Assembly: GCF_900103185.1 (NCBI RefSeq)
Contig: NZ_FNJD01000015.1
Location: 28,147-92,146 of the forward strand
Source: Sulfitobacter litoralis
Lineage (GTDB): Bacteria; Pseudomonadota; Alphaproteobacteria; Rhodobacterales; Rhodobacteraceae
DNA: 64,000 nt
Reading direction: 5' to 3'
Shown: positions 1-8,716 of the stretch, in pieces
How the letters are laid out: each line of letters opens with the position of its first letter
How positions within the stretch are numbered: position 1 is the stretch's first letter
The notes under the pieces: generated by a model
Databases searched by the model: none
Seen by the model: only the letters and a program-made list of their open reading frames with translations
Told to the model about the DNA's origin: nothing
Translations under genes and position numbers: made by a program

Positions 1-889
1 AGGGGGCCGAGATTTCGGTCTCGAACGCGGTGCCTTGGTTCAGCGCGAACAAGGCGGCGTCCTGAATGTATCCCGGCACGCCATAGGTCGTGTGCGTCGC
101 AAGATTGGTCAGATGTTCAATCGCGTCAACCGGCCCGACGATCCAGCCACAACGGGAACCGGTCATGGCGTGGCTTTTCGACATCGACCCCACGACCAGC
201 GTGTGATCTGCCATACCGTCCAGCGCGCGCGGCGACAGATGTTCGCCTTCCCAGACCTGCGTGTCATACACCTCGTCCGAGATCAGCCACATGTTGTGAT
301 CCCGGCAGACTTGCGCGATGCCTTCAAGCGTCTCGCGAGAATAGACAACGCCCGTTGGGTTGTTGGGGGAATTGACCAGCAGCGATGTTGCTCCGGTCTG
401 CTTGGCTGCGGCGGCTATCGCGGCGGGTCGGGGCTGAAATGCATCATCGGCACTGGCCAAAACGGCATGGGGCAGGGCGCTGACACCGCGGATCGTGCCG
501 GGGTATGTGGCATAGTACGGATCGATATAAAGCGCGGTATCGCCGGGGTTGCAGGTCGCCATATGCGCCGCAAACAGCGCACTTTGCCCACCGGGTGTGA
601 TCAGCACGTTATCGCGCGTTGTGGGGACACCGGTGCGTTCTTGCAGCCGCGCGGCCACGGCATCGCGCAGGTCGGTGGTGCCGGGAATGGCAGCATAGCC
701 CGTGTGACCGGCCAGCGCTGCACGGTGCATATCTTGCAAGATCGGCGCGGCAGTACGGATGTCATGTTCACCAATGGTAAGTTCGGTTACATCGGCACCA
801 TCTGCGATCATCTGGCGCGCGCGCAGGAAAACGCCCCAACCGTCTGATCCGCCGCCAAGCAGTCCTGTAATACGCGATGATAGTTGCAT
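1..889 (-). CDS. PLP-dependent aminotransferase, class I/II (C-terminus outside the window)
   Basis: The minus strand reads as a fold-type I aminotransferase that transfers amino groups through pyridoxal phosphate; the substrate cannot be told. About 296 codons are present and the C-terminal quarter lies beyond the left edge. The ATG at 889 follows a GGGAGAG ribosome binding site. Seen in order: an N-terminal MQLSSRITGLLGGGSDGW, the PGTTDLRDAVA region, the TPGGQSALF cofactor-phosphate region, NSPNNPTG, SDEVYD (the Asp that contacts the pyridine nitrogen) and the lysine motif SMSKSHAMTGSRCGW. These are the standard family landmarks in the standard order. It is divergent from cysS, with about 225 bases between them. 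An opposite-strand open frame covers most of it and is not a gene. Confidence 0.93.
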   Translation of the reverse strand, partial: MQLSSRITGLLGGGSDGWGVFLRARQMIADGADVTELTIGEHDIRTAAPILQDMHRAALAGHTGYAAIPGTTDLRDAVAARLQERTGVPTTRDNVLITPGGQSALFAAHMATCNPGDTALYIDPYYATYPGTIRGVSALPHAVLASADDAFQPRPAAIAAAAKQTGATSLLVNSPNNPTGVVYSRETLEGIAQVCRDHNMWLISDEVYDTQVWEGEHLSPRALDGMADHTLVVGSMSKSHAMTGSRCGWIVGPVDAIEHLTNLATHTTYGVPGYIQDAALFALNQGTAFETEISAP

Positions 890-1114
890 GCCGTCTCTCC
901 CTCGTAACGTGAAGACGCAGGGGCGCAGAGCAGGGTTGATTTGTCAATCAGGCTTGACCGCCACGGGCGGGTCGGGCTACGCAGACCCTATGAGGATGAT
1001 GCCACCCCTTATTTGCTGTATTCCCTGCTAAGACCTTCCGGCGGGCTTGCTCACATCGTTTTCTTCCCGAGATTTCAGTGCCATGCCCGCGCAATCCTTG
1101 CGTAAGGACGCGCC

Positions 1115-2656
1115 ATGACCACAATCAAGCTGCACAATACGAAAACCCGCAAGCGCGAGGATTTCATCCCAATCGATGATAACAACGTGCGGATGTATGT
1201 CTGTGGGCCGACGGTGTACGACCGCGCCCACTTGGGCAACGCGCGCCCCGTCATCGTGTTTGACGTGCTCAACCGTCTGCTGCGCCATGTCTATGGCGAG
1301 GATCATGTGACCTATGTGCGCAACTTCACGGATGTAGACGATAAGATCAACGCACGGGCGGCCGAAAGCGGGCGGTCCATTGGCGAGATCACCGCTGAAA
1401 CAACCCAGTGGTTTCTGGAGGACATGGCCGCCGTTGGCGCGCTAGAGCCCGACCACATGCCACGCGCCACCGCCTATATTCCGCAGATGGTCGCGATGAT
1501 CGAAGATCTGATCGCCAAGGGACACGCCTATGCCGCCGAGGGACATGTGCTGTTCTCTGTCGAAAGCTACAAAGCCTATGGCGCGCTGTCGGGCCGGTCG
1601 ATCGACGATATGATTGCCGGCGCGCGGGTCGAGGTTGCGCCATACAAGCGTAACCCCATGGATTTCGTACTGTGGAAGCCGTCGGACGACGCGACGCCGG
1701 GGTGGGACAGCCCGTGGGGTCGGGGCCGTCCGGGCTGGCATATCGAATGTTCGGCCATGGCGGACGAGCTGCTGTGGAAAGAGCCCCTTCGTCAGGACCG
1801 TCTGTCTGAAGAGGCAAAGAGCCAACCGCACGTTTTTGACATTCACGGCGGCGGGCTGGACCTGCAGTTCCCGCACCACGAGGACGAAATCGCCCAAAGC
1901 TGCTGCGCCAATGGCACCGACGAAATGGCCCGCTACTGGCTGCACAACGAGATGTTGCAGGTCGAGGGCAAGAAGATGTCGAAGTCCCTTGGTAACTTCT
2001 TTACGGTACGGGACTTGTTGGATCAGGGCGTGCCGGGCGAAGTGATCCGTTTCGTCATGCTCAGCACCCACTATCGCAAGCCGATGGACTGGACGGAGAA
2101 GAAGCGCGACGAAGCGGAAAAGACGCTGCGGAAGATGGCCGAGTTACTTTCTGATATTAATCTAAATTTTATGCGTGCGGCGGTTGGAGGACTAGAGATT
2201 CCGCCCCCCTCTGAATTCGTAGATGCGCTCTCAAGTGATTTGAATACGTCCCTCGCGCTCACGCTTTTGAACGGTTACTTTAAGAAATCAGATGCTCATC
2301 GACTGGCATCGTCGCTTATTATGTTGGGGTTCGACCCTGATGAATTGGTGCGTAAGTTTCATTCTTTCGATTTTATTTCTTCCTCCAGTGAAGTATCGGA
2401 AAGTTCAATTGTAGAGGGCACCGTCACAAGAACATGGGGTGAGGTTGATGCCAAGCTGCCTGAAACCCTGAGCAAAATTGCCAATGATTTCGAGTTACTT
2501 AGGGCTGAGGCCTCAACAACAAAAGATTTCACAAAACTTGATCAACTCAAATCCGGTTTAGGTGAGGCTGGTGTAAATGTTCAAATGTCAAAGGACGGTG
2601 TTCTTTTGCAACCAGGCCCCAATTTCGACCCCGCCAAACTGGATGCTTTGAAGTGA
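1115..2656 (+). CDS. cysS: Cysteinyl-tRNA synthetase
   Basis: Charges tRNA-Cys with cysteine in the cytoplasm (class I synthetase). The ATG at 1115 follows TAAGGA. The N-terminal catalytic core has [16 protein letters not shown] (residues 30-45, zinc Cys30 and the HIGH-type HLGN), WHIECSAMA, the zinc-site [15 protein letters not shown] and the KMSKS loop near residue 287. At 513 residues it is slightly longer than typical homologues. The odd feature is composition: up to about base 2145 the gene is very GC-rich like its neighbours, but the last ~165 codons turn AT-rich (bases 2341-2400 and 2521-2580 each hold 22 G+C out of 60) with rare codons such as tta, aat and tct. The tail covers the anticodon-binding and C-terminal parts. 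A mosaic gene or weak selection on the tail would both fit. Confidence 0.97.
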   Translation: MTTIKLHNTKTRKREDFIPIDDNNVRMYVCGPTVYDRAHLGNARPVIVFDVLNRLLRHVYGEDHVTYVRNFTDVDDKINARAAESGRSIGEITAETTQWFLEDMAAVGALEPDHMPRATAYIPQMVAMIEDLIAKGHAYAAEGHVLFSVESYKAYGALSGRSIDDMIAGARVEVAPYKRNPMDFVLWKPSDDATPGWDSPWGRGRPGWHIECSAMADELLWKEPLRQDRLSEEAKSQPHVFDIHGGGLDLQFPHHEDEIAQSCCANGTDEMARYWLHNEMLQVEGKKMSKSLGNFFTVRDLLDQGVPGEVIRFVMLSTHYRKPMDWTEKKRDEAEKTLRKMAELLSDINLNFMRAAVGGLEIPPPSEFVDALSSDLNTSLALTLLNGYFKKSDAHRLASSLIMLGFDPDELVRKFHSFDFISSSSEVSESSIVEGTVTRTWGEVDAKLPETLSKIANDFELLRAEASTTKDFTKLDQLKSGLGEAGVNVQMSKDGVLLQPGPNFDPAKLDALK

Positions 2657-2698
2657 TTTGCTTCGCGTCCAGCGCTGGTGCTTTTGCAACGTGCGGGA

Positions 2699-2750
2699 GT
2701 GAGGGGCCAGCCCCTCACGCTCCCCGAAGTTTATCTGGCAAAATGAAGGA
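2699..2750 (+). repeat. Dispersed intergenic stem-loop repeat, copy A
   Basis: A perfect 9-bp stem, GTGAGGGGC and GCCCCTCAC with a CA loop (2699-2718), is followed by CTCCCCGAAGTTTATCTGG and CAAAATGAAGG. The second part matches copies at 21230 and 51011 closely, and a shorter related form occurs at 35544 and 59611. It lies between cysS and cimA, downstream of the cysS stop. It may act as a weak terminator or mRNA 3-prime end; there is no T-run directly after the stem. Confidence 0.7.
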
Positions 2751-2762
2751 GGGATCGCTGCG

Positions 2763-4379
2763 ATGACCCGCGAACGCCTTTACCTTTACGACACCACGCT
2801 GCGCGACGGGCAGCAGACCCAAGGGGTGCAGTTTTCGACCGCTGAAAAGGTCACCATCGCCACTGCGCTCGACACTTTGGGCGTTGATTATATCGAAGGC
2901 GGCTGGCCGGGCGCGAACCCGACGGACAGTGCTTTTTTCGATGCCGCACCCACGACGCGGGCGAAGATGACGGCCTTTGGCATGACCAAGCGCAACGGCA
3001 TGTCGGCGCAAAATGATGATGTACTTGCGGCGGTGATGAACGCAGGGACGGATACGGTCTGTCTGGTGGGCAAAACCCATGATTTCCACGTCTCGGCGGC
3101 CCTTGGCATCACGCTGGAAGAAAACACCGACAATATCGCAAAGTCGATCGCGCATCTGGTGGCCCAAGGACGCGAGGCGTTGTTTGATGCAGAGCATTTC
3201 TTTGACGGCTACCGCGCCAACCCCGATTACGCACTGACCGCTATCAAGGCGGCTTATGACGCGGGCGCGCGCTGGATTGTGCTGTGCGACACCAATGGCG
3301 GCACCATGCCAGCCGAGGTCGGGCGCATCACGGGCGAGGTCATCGCCGCAGGCATTCCCGGCGATCGTCTGGGCATCCACACCCACAATGACACCGAAAA
3401 TGCGGTCGCCTGTTCGCTGGCCGCCATTGACGCAGGCGCGCGGCAGATACAGGGGACGTTGAACGGTCTGGGTGAACGCTGCGGCAACGCCAACCTGACC
3501 ACGCTGATCCCGATCCTACTGCTGAAAGAACCTTATATCAGCCGCTTTGACACGGGAATCCCCTTGGACAGCTTGGCCAACCTGACGCAGATCAGCCGCG
3601 CGCTGGACGAGATATTGAACCGCGTGCCGACCAAGCAAGCAGCCTTTGTCGGGTCGTCGGCCTTTGCGCATAAGGCCGGGCTGCACGCCAGCGCGATCCT
3701 GAAAGACCCGTCCACCTACGAACATATTGACCCCGCGCTGGTCGGCAATACGCGCATCATTCCCATGTCGAACCAAGCCGGCCAGTCGAACCTGCGCCGC
3801 CGACTTGAAAGCGCAGGGTTGACCATCGCCAAGGGAGACCCCGCCTTGGGGCAGATCCTGGACGAGGTGAAAGCGCGCGAGGCCGAAGGCTATAGCTATG
3901 ACACCGCGCAGGCGAGCTTTGAGCTGTTGGCGCGCAAGGCCTTAGGGCAGATGCCGGATCTCTTTGAGGTAAAACGCTACCGCGTCACCGTCGAGCGGCG
4001 CAAAAACAAATATGACCAGATGGTCAGCCTGTCAGAGGCGGTTGTCGTCGTGAAGGTCGACGGCGAAAAACGTCTGTCGGTGAGCGAAAGTATGGACACA
4101 GAGGGCTGTGATCGCGGACCCGTCAATGCGCTGAGCAAGGCGTTGGTCAAAGATCTGGGGCAGTATTCCGCCTTGCTCGAAGACATGCATCTGGTCGATT
4201 TCAAGGTGCGGATCACCCAAGGCGGCACCGAAGCGGTGACACGTGTTATCATCGATAGCGAAGACGGGCAGGGGCGACGCTGGTCCACGGTGGGCGTGTC
4301 GGCAAACATCGTTGATGCGTCATTCGAGGCGCTGCTGGACGCGATCCGCTGGAAGCTGATCCGGGACCGTAAAGGGTAA
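2763..4379 (+). CDS. cimA: Citramalate synthase
   Basis: Condenses pyruvate and acetyl-CoA to (R)-citramalate, the first step of the threonine-independent route to 2-oxobutyrate and isoleucine. The 538 residues fit the family. The N-terminal TIM barrel of the HMGL/isopropylmalate-synthase type starts with LYDTTLRDGQQTQGVQFS (residues 6-23, catalytic Arg-Asp), then IEGGWPGANPTD, which is characteristic of CimA rather than LeuA, and the metal-site HTHND. A LeuA-type allosteric domain follows at about residues 390-530. AAGGAGG precedes the ATG by about 10 bases. A close paralogue, (R)-citramalate/2-isopropylmalate synthase, is the only realistic alternative. The next gene starts 4 bases after the stop, so the two are probably co-transcribed. 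Confidence 0.96.
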   Translation: MTRERLYLYDTTLRDGQQTQGVQFSTAEKVTIATALDTLGVDYIEGGWPGANPTDSAFFDAAPTTRAKMTAFGMTKRNGMSAQNDDVLAAVMNAGTDTVCLVGKTHDFHVSAALGITLEENTDNIAKSIAHLVAQGREALFDAEHFFDGYRANPDYALTAIKAAYDAGARWIVLCDTNGGTMPAEVGRITGEVIAAGIPGDRLGIHTHNDTENAVACSLAAIDAGARQIQGTLNGLGERCGNANLTTLIPILLLKEPYISRFDTGIPLDSLANLTQISRALDEILNRVPTKQAAFVGSSAFAHKAGLHASAILKDPSTYEHIDPALVGNTRIIPMSNQAGQSNLRRRLESAGLTIAKGDPALGQILDEVKAREAEGYSYDTAQASFELLARKALGQMPDLFEVKRYRVTVERRKNKYDQMVSLSEAVVVVKVDGEKRLSVSESMDTEGCDRGPVNALSKALVKDLGQYSALLEDMHLVDFKVRITQGGTEAVTRVIIDSEDGQGRRWSTVGVSANIVDASFEALLDAIRWKLIRDRKG

Positions 4380-4382
4380 GAC

Positions 4383-5153
4383 ATGATGGAGTTTGATGCC
4401 GATCTGAACGCCTGCGCGGGAATCGTCGAGCGCGCCGATCCGCTGCGCTTTCGTGCCAGCATGGCCGCACCTGTTGCGGCGCGGCGCGTGCTTTTCCCGC
4501 TTTATGCATTCAACATCGAAGTGGCGCGGGCCCCATGGGTGACGCAGGAAACCATGATCGCAGAGATGCGGCTGCAATGGTGGCGCGATGTCTGTGACGA
4601 GATCGCGAACCGTGGTGTCGTACGGCGGCACGAGGTTGCGACACCCCTTGCACTTGCCATCGCGCCCGAGGATGCGGTGCTGCTGGACACGCTCGCTGCG
4701 GCTCGGCGGTGGGACATCTACCGCGACGCCTTTGAGGATACCGCGCATTTCGACGCTTATATCGACCAGACCACCGGCAATCTGATGTGGGTGGCTGCGC
4801 GGTCTTTGGGACCGGCAGAGGAGGCGACGGTGCGGGATGCGGCCTATGGTGCTGGGGTGGCGGCCTGGCTGCACGCGATCCCGCAGCTCGTCGAGCAGGG
4901 GCGCGTGCCGCTGTTGGACGGCACCGACGCGGGCGTCGTGGCGCTAGCGGAAAAGGCGCGGGCCCGGTTGCGACAGGCGCGGGCCAACCGTGGCAAGATA
5001 TCGAAAGCAGCGCGAGCGGCGATGTATAGCCTCGGCGCGGCGGACAAAGTGCTCAGCGCGGCGATGGCCTCTCCCGCACGCGTTAGCGCGGGGGAATTGC
5101 CGCCGATGAATGATTTCCCGCTGTCATGGCGTGCGCTGTCGGGGCGCTGGTAG
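4383..5153 (+). CDS. Squalene/phytoene synthase family protein
   Basis: 256 residues with the all-helical isoprenoid-synthase fold of the SQS/PSY family. The first Asp-rich region appears as RLQWWRDVCDEI (about residues 63-74), and TTGNLMWVAARSLG marks the region where true synthases carry the second diphosphate-binding segment. The second DxxxD motif is not evident. The family also contains the eukaryotic complex I assembly factor NDUFAF6, which resembles short alphaproteobacterial members like this one, so a non-synthase role is possible. No carotenoid or hopanoid genes are nearby. The gene follows cimA by 4 bases and is convergent with the MFS gene. Confidence 0.82.
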   Translation: MMEFDADLNACAGIVERADPLRFRASMAAPVAARRVLFPLYAFNIEVARAPWVTQETMIAEMRLQWWRDVCDEIANRGVVRRHEVATPLALAIAPEDAVLLDTLAAARRWDIYRDAFEDTAHFDAYIDQTTGNLMWVAARSLGPAEEATVRDAAYGAGVAAWLHAIPQLVEQGRVPLLDGTDAGVVALAEKARARLRQARANRGKISKAARAAMYSLGAADKVLSAAMASPARVSAGELPPMNDFPLSWRALSGRW

Positions 5154-5154
5154 G

Positions 5155-6378
5155 CTAGACCCGCGCGCTACGTTGCCGCAGCATCAGCCAGATCAGCGAC
5201 CCGCCTGCCAGCACCAGAAACGGGATCATCGCGATGTTGACGGCGGCCCAGCCTTCGACAGGGTTGCCGCCGGAGCAGTTCATCAGCCCGCCGCTTGACA
5301 GCGACGCAAAGGTCACCCCGCCAAACACCAGCAGATCGTTCAGCCCCTGCATCCGCCCACGTTCGTGGGGCTCGTGCGCACCGGCCAGCATGGATGTCGC
5401 GCCGATAAAACCAAAATTCCAACCGATGCCAAGCAGGATCAGCGCGATGTAGAAGTTGTTCAGATCAACCCCTTGCAGCGCGACCACACCGGCCCCCGCA
5501 AGGATCGCGATGCCAAGGCCAAGGATCTTCTCGACCCCGAATTTCGCGATCAGGTGGCCGGTGAAAAATGACGGCGCATACATGGCAAGCACGTGGCCGG
5601 TCACCACGTGGGATGCATCGACGATGTCATAGCCGCAGCCCACAACCGCCAGCGGGGTCGATGTCATCACGAGGTTCATCAGCGCATAGGACACCATCCC
5701 GCAGATCACTGCGACGGCGATGCGCGGGGTTTTCAAAAGCTCCATCCGGCTGCGGCCCTTGGGGGCATCCACGGCAGGCACGGGTGGTTTGGGGATGTTG
5801 AGAAAGGCGAAAAGCACCATGCCCACAGCGTTCAGCGCAATCGCGGCCAGATAGACCGGATAAAAGCGCATGACGGTCGCGTCACCGTTCGCGCCGGTCA
5901 GAAAGCCCACCAGCTGCGGCCCGATGATGGCCGAGATCAACCCGCCCGCCATGACATAGGAAATCGCTTTGGGCCGGTACGCGTCAGAGGCGGTGTCCGT
6001 GGCGGCGAAGCGGAAAAAGCCTTGGGAGCTCATGTAGATGCCGATCAGATAACTGCCCAGCAGGAAGATCATGAAGCTTTGCACCGTCAGCGCATATGCG
6101 CAAAGTGCGGCCCCCGTCATACCGCCAACCGCGCCCGTAACGAATCCTGCACGGCGGCCAAAGCGCTGCATCACAGTGGACAGCCAAGGTGCCGTGGTCA
6201 TCGACCCGAACACGATCATCGAGATCGGCAGCGTGGCAAGGCAGACATTGGGCGACAGCTGCTGCCCCGCCAATCCGCCAACGACAAAATACATCGGCAT
6301 CTGGCTGCCAAGAAAGGCCTGCGCGGTCACCAGCACGGCAACGTTGCGCTTGGCGCGGGTGTCATCAATCACTGTCAT
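5155..6378 (-). CDS. MFS transporter
   Basis: About 407 residues with some 12 hydrophobic spans and cytoplasmic charged loops, e.g. QRFGRRAGFVTGAVGG after the second or third span and NIPKPPVPAVDAPKGRSRME in the central loop. This is the major facilitator fold: a secondary carrier in the inner membrane. The substrate is unknown. The frame stays open upstream to 6504, but the start MTVIDDTRAKRNVAVLV at 6378 is preferred because it avoids overlapping cobK, which starts divergently at 6454. It ends one base after the stop of the convergent phytoene-synthase-like gene. Confidence 0.9.
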   Translation of the reverse strand: MTVIDDTRAKRNVAVLVTAQAFLGSQMPMYFVVGGLAGQQLSPNVCLATLPISMIVFGSMTTAPWLSTVMQRFGRRAGFVTGAVGGMTGAALCAYALTVQSFMIFLLGSYLIGIYMSSQGFFRFAATDTASDAYRPKAISYVMAGGLISAIIGPQLVGFLTGANGDATVMRFYPVYLAAIALNAVGMVLFAFLNIPKPPVPAVDAPKGRSRMELLKTPRIAVAVICGMVSYALMNLVMTSTPLAVVGCGYDIVDASHVVTGHVLAMYAPSFFTGHLIAKFGVEKILGLGIAILAGAGVVALQGVDLNNFYIALILLGIGWNFGFIGATSMLAGAHEPHERGRMQGLNDLLVFGGVTFASLSSGGLMNCSGGNPVEGWAAVNIAMIPFLVLAGGSLIWLMLRQRSARV

Positions 6379-6453
6379 GGTGAATGCGTAGACCGGGCTT
6401 TGGGGTGCTGCAAGGGCCTTGCGTCCGACGGCGGGCTCGTCGATGGTCGCGCC

Positions 6454-7212
6454 ATGAACCAGAGCCCGAATATCCTGCTGATCGCAGGCAGCGCTGAGGC
6501 GCATGAGATTGCTACTGCCATGGCGGCGGCGGGCGTGTCTGCACGGGCGGTATTGCGACGGGCGGAGCGGAGCTTTGGCCCGCTGGCCGTACCTTCTGAA
6601 ATCTGGTCACCGCGCGATGTCGATGAGGTTGAGGCCTATCTTCGCGTGCATAAATTTACCGCCGTTCTGGACGCGGGGCACGGGTTTGACGCTGATATAT
6701 CCCAGATCGCTTTCGGCGCAGCGGCACAGCTGAACCTGCCCTATGTGCGAATAGTGCGGCCCATGTGGGATATCACCGCGCCAGCGGAGCGGGCTGCGTC
6801 AGTGGCCGAGGCCGCGCTGATGATCCGATCCAAGGCGCGCGTCTTTGCCGCGACCGGGCGGGGGACGTTAGACCAGTATCACCCTTTCTCAGGTGCGCGG
6901 CTGTATCTGCGTCAAACCAACGCACAGGCGCGATCCGCGCTGCCACCCTTTGCCGAAGCCGTCTTTGGTCAGCCGCCGTTTACGCGGGCAGCCGAAGCAG
7001 AATTGTTTCGCCGATTGCAGATCGACACGCTGGTCTTGCGCAATGTCGGAGGCGCGCCAAGCCGCCCTAAACTGGATGCGGCGCTTGACCTTGGGATGCG
7101 GGTGATCGCCATTGATCGCCCGCCACCGCCCGCAGGCGCTCAAACGCTGGATGGGGCAGAGGCGGGGTTGCGGTGGATTGAAACCTTGCCACGAAAGGGG
7201 GTGGGCCTATGA
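6454..7212 (+). CDS. cobK: Precorrin-6A/cobalt-precorrin-6A reductase
   Basis: Reduces precorrin-6A with NADPH in corrin ring (vitamin B12) synthesis. 252 residues, the usual size. The start MNQSPNILLIAGSAEAHEIA resembles the Rossmann-like NADPH site of CobK/CbiJ. Further landmarks are ALLR-type RAERSFGPLAVP, the DAGHGFDADIS segment (CobK proteins have DATHPFA here), VRIVRPMW, GRGTLDQY and the C-terminal RPPPPAGAQTLDGAE. The DAGHGFD segment departs from the usual D-A-T-H-P-F/Y-A. The other cob genes are not in the window. The start codon ATG at 6454 faces the divergent MFS gene with 75 bases between them. The stop overlaps the next start (ATGA). Confidence 0.86.
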   Translation: MNQSPNILLIAGSAEAHEIATAMAAAGVSARAVLRRAERSFGPLAVPSEIWSPRDVDEVEAYLRVHKFTAVLDAGHGFDADISQIAFGAAAQLNLPYVRIVRPMWDITAPAERAASVAEAALMIRSKARVFAATGRGTLDQYHPFSGARLYLRQTNAQARSALPPFAEAVFGQPPFTRAAEAELFRRLQIDTLVLRNVGGAPSRPKLDAALDLGMRVIAIDRPPPPAGAQTLDGAEAGLRWIETLPRKGVGL

Positions 7213-7841
7213 GTACTGGCCCGATTATTACCTGCGACGCTGATGTCGTCGAAGGTGCCGCGTGGCTGGCAGCCCATGTGTCGCAGTTTGCCATCGCATT
7301 GGACGCGACCGGCCCCTTGCCGTTGCGGTTGCGGGCGGACGGGTTTGACGCGCTGATCGGGGCGATCATCAGCCAGCAAGTCTCTGTCGCGTCGGCAAAT
7401 GCAATGCGTGCCAAGATGGACGCGGCGGGGTTGACCCATGAGGCGGCGATTATCGCCGCGGGTGAGGAGGGCTTGCGCGCGGCGGGGCTGAGCCGCCAGA
7501 AAATCCGATATGCGTTGGCGTTGGCCGAGGCCGGGATCGACTATACTGCTTTACGGGACGCACCCGATGCCGTGGTGATTGACACGCTGACGGCGGTGCC
7601 CGGTGTCGGACTGTGGACGGCGCAGATCTATGCGATGTTTTCACTGGGCCGCGCCGATATCCTGCCGCAGGGCGATCTGGCCTTGCAAGAGGCGGCGAAA
7701 ATCCTGTTTGATCTGCCTCAGCGACCAAAGCCGAAACAGCTTGCATCGATGGCGCAGGACTGGTCGCCATGGCGATCGGTTGCAGCCCGCATCCTGTTTT
7801 CGTACTACCGCGTGGCAAAACAACGGGAAGGGATTTCATGA
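7209..7841 (+). CDS. DNA-3-methyladenine glycosylase II family (HhH-GPD)
   Basis: Removes alkylated bases from DNA in base-excision repair. 210 residues. The helix-hairpin-helix is TAVPGVGLWTAQIY (about residues 127-140), followed by the Gly/Pro-rich loop and the catalytic Asp in LPQGDLALQEA. The upstream LIGAIISQQVSVASANAM is the typical start of the glycosylase core. It resembles AlkA without the N-terminal domain. The ATG overlaps the cobK stop by 4 bases and its own stop overlaps the next start, so cobK, this gene and the hydrolase form a tight three-gene unit. Confidence 0.92.
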   Translation: MSTGPIITCDADVVEGAAWLAAHVSQFAIALDATGPLPLRLRADGFDALIGAIISQQVSVASANAMRAKMDAAGLTHEAAIIAAGEEGLRAAGLSRQKIRYALALAEAGIDYTALRDAPDAVVIDTLTAVPGVGLWTAQIYAMFSLGRADILPQGDLALQEAAKILFDLPQRPKPKQLASMAQDWSPWRSVAARILFSYYRVAKQREGIS

Positions 7842-8503
7842 CACGAGTACTAAACGCAGAGCGCCGCGAACCGGTCTCGGGGGAAACGCGGTCTGCCGTC
7901 GTGTTCCTGCACGGTTATGGTGCGAATGGCGCCGATCTACTGGGGCTTGCCGACCCGTTGGGTGAACATCTGCCCGATACACTGTTCGTGGCCCCCGATG
8001 CGCCCGAAGCCTGCGCCGGTGCGCCCATGGGGTTCCAGTGGTTCCCGATCCCGTGGATCGACAATTCGTCGGAGGAAGAAGCCGAGCGCGGCATGACGCA
8101 GGCAGTCGATGACCTGAATGCCTTTCTCGACGCGCTGATGGTGGACGAAGACCTGCTGCCGGAACAGGTTGTGCTGTTTGGCTTTTCCCAAGGGACGATG
8201 ATGGCGCTTCATGTCGCACCGCGGCGCGAAGACGCGGTGGCCGGTGTTGTGGCGTTCTCGGGCCGCTTGCTGTCACCAGAAAGCCTGAAAGATGAAATCG
8301 TCGTACGCCCTCCTGTGCTTCTGGTGCATGGGGATGCCGATGATGTCGTCCCGCCGCAGTCCTTGCCCCAAGCCGCAGAGACGCTGCAAGAAGCCGGCTG
8401 GACCGATGTCTTTGCCCATATCATGAAGGGCACAGGCCACGGGATCGCCCCCGATGGGCTGAGCGTGGCGCTTGCCTTTATGCGCGACAAACTGGGTCTT
8501 TGA
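7838..8503 (+). CDS. Alpha/beta hydrolase, carboxylesterase/phospholipase family
   Basis: 221 residues. A serine hydrolase of the YpfH/acyl-protein-thioesterase-like group: oxyanion region VVFLHGYGANG (21-31), nucleophile elbow GFSQG with Ser117, catalytic Asp in HGDADDVVPP and catalytic His in GTGHGI near the C-terminus. The physiological substrate is unknown; short-chain esters are typical in vitro for this family. The start chosen is the ATG at 7838 (MTRVLNAERREP), which overlaps the preceding stop and has GGGAAGGG upstream; the frame is open further upstream but inside the glycosylase gene. Confidence 0.92.
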   Translation: MTRVLNAERREPVSGETRSAVVFLHGYGANGADLLGLADPLGEHLPDTLFVAPDAPEACAGAPMGFQWFPIPWIDNSSEEEAERGMTQAVDDLNAFLDALMVDEDLLPEQVVLFGFSQGTMMALHVAPRREDAVAGVVAFSGRLLSPESLKDEIVVRPPVLLVHGDADDVVPPQSLPQAAETLQEAGWTDVFAHIMKGTGHGIAPDGLSVALAFMRDKLGL

Positions 8504-8508
8504 CCTGT

Positions 8509-8539
8509 CCCCTGCGGCGGCCTTGGCTGTGCGCAGGGG
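8509..8539 (+). terminator. Stem-loop after the hydrolase gene
   Basis: CCCCTGCG (8509-8516) pairs with CGCAGGGG (8532-8539) five bases after the hydrolase stop. No T-run follows, so this is a weak or Rho-assisted terminator candidate for the cobK operon. Confidence 0.4.
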
Positions 8540-8617
8540 GACCCCCGCGACGCAAGCCCCTTGCCGTCACATGCCTGTTACGTAATCGCCCTAATCCTTC
8601 TGCGACATCTTGTAGCC

Positions 8618-8650
8618 GTTTGCGACTTGTCAGACGCAAACCACGAGATA
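8618..8650 (+). promoter_or_regulatory. Perfect inverted repeat upstream of the HNH gene, candidate operator
   Basis: GTTTGCG (8618-8624), a 10-base spacer, then CGCAAAC (8635-8641): a perfect 7+7 dyad with about one helical turn between arm centres plus spacer, followed by GATATAGT (8646-8653), a possible -10 element. It lies 75 bases before the HNH start codon. The binding protein is unknown. Confidence 0.35.
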
Positions 8651-8716
8651 TAGTCGAAAGCATCAGCGGGGCTGTCTCGCTGGACCGGACGCGGAACGGC
8701 AAGGGGCGATCGAACA

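Noticed and set aside
35..847. Long plus-strand open frame at the left edge
   Set aside because: It is antisense to a clear aminotransferase whose motifs read on the minus strand; the translation has no family resemblance.
5593..6453. Plus-strand open frame continuing upstream of cobK
   Set aside because: It runs antisense through the MFS gene; cobK homology starts at the ATG at 6454.
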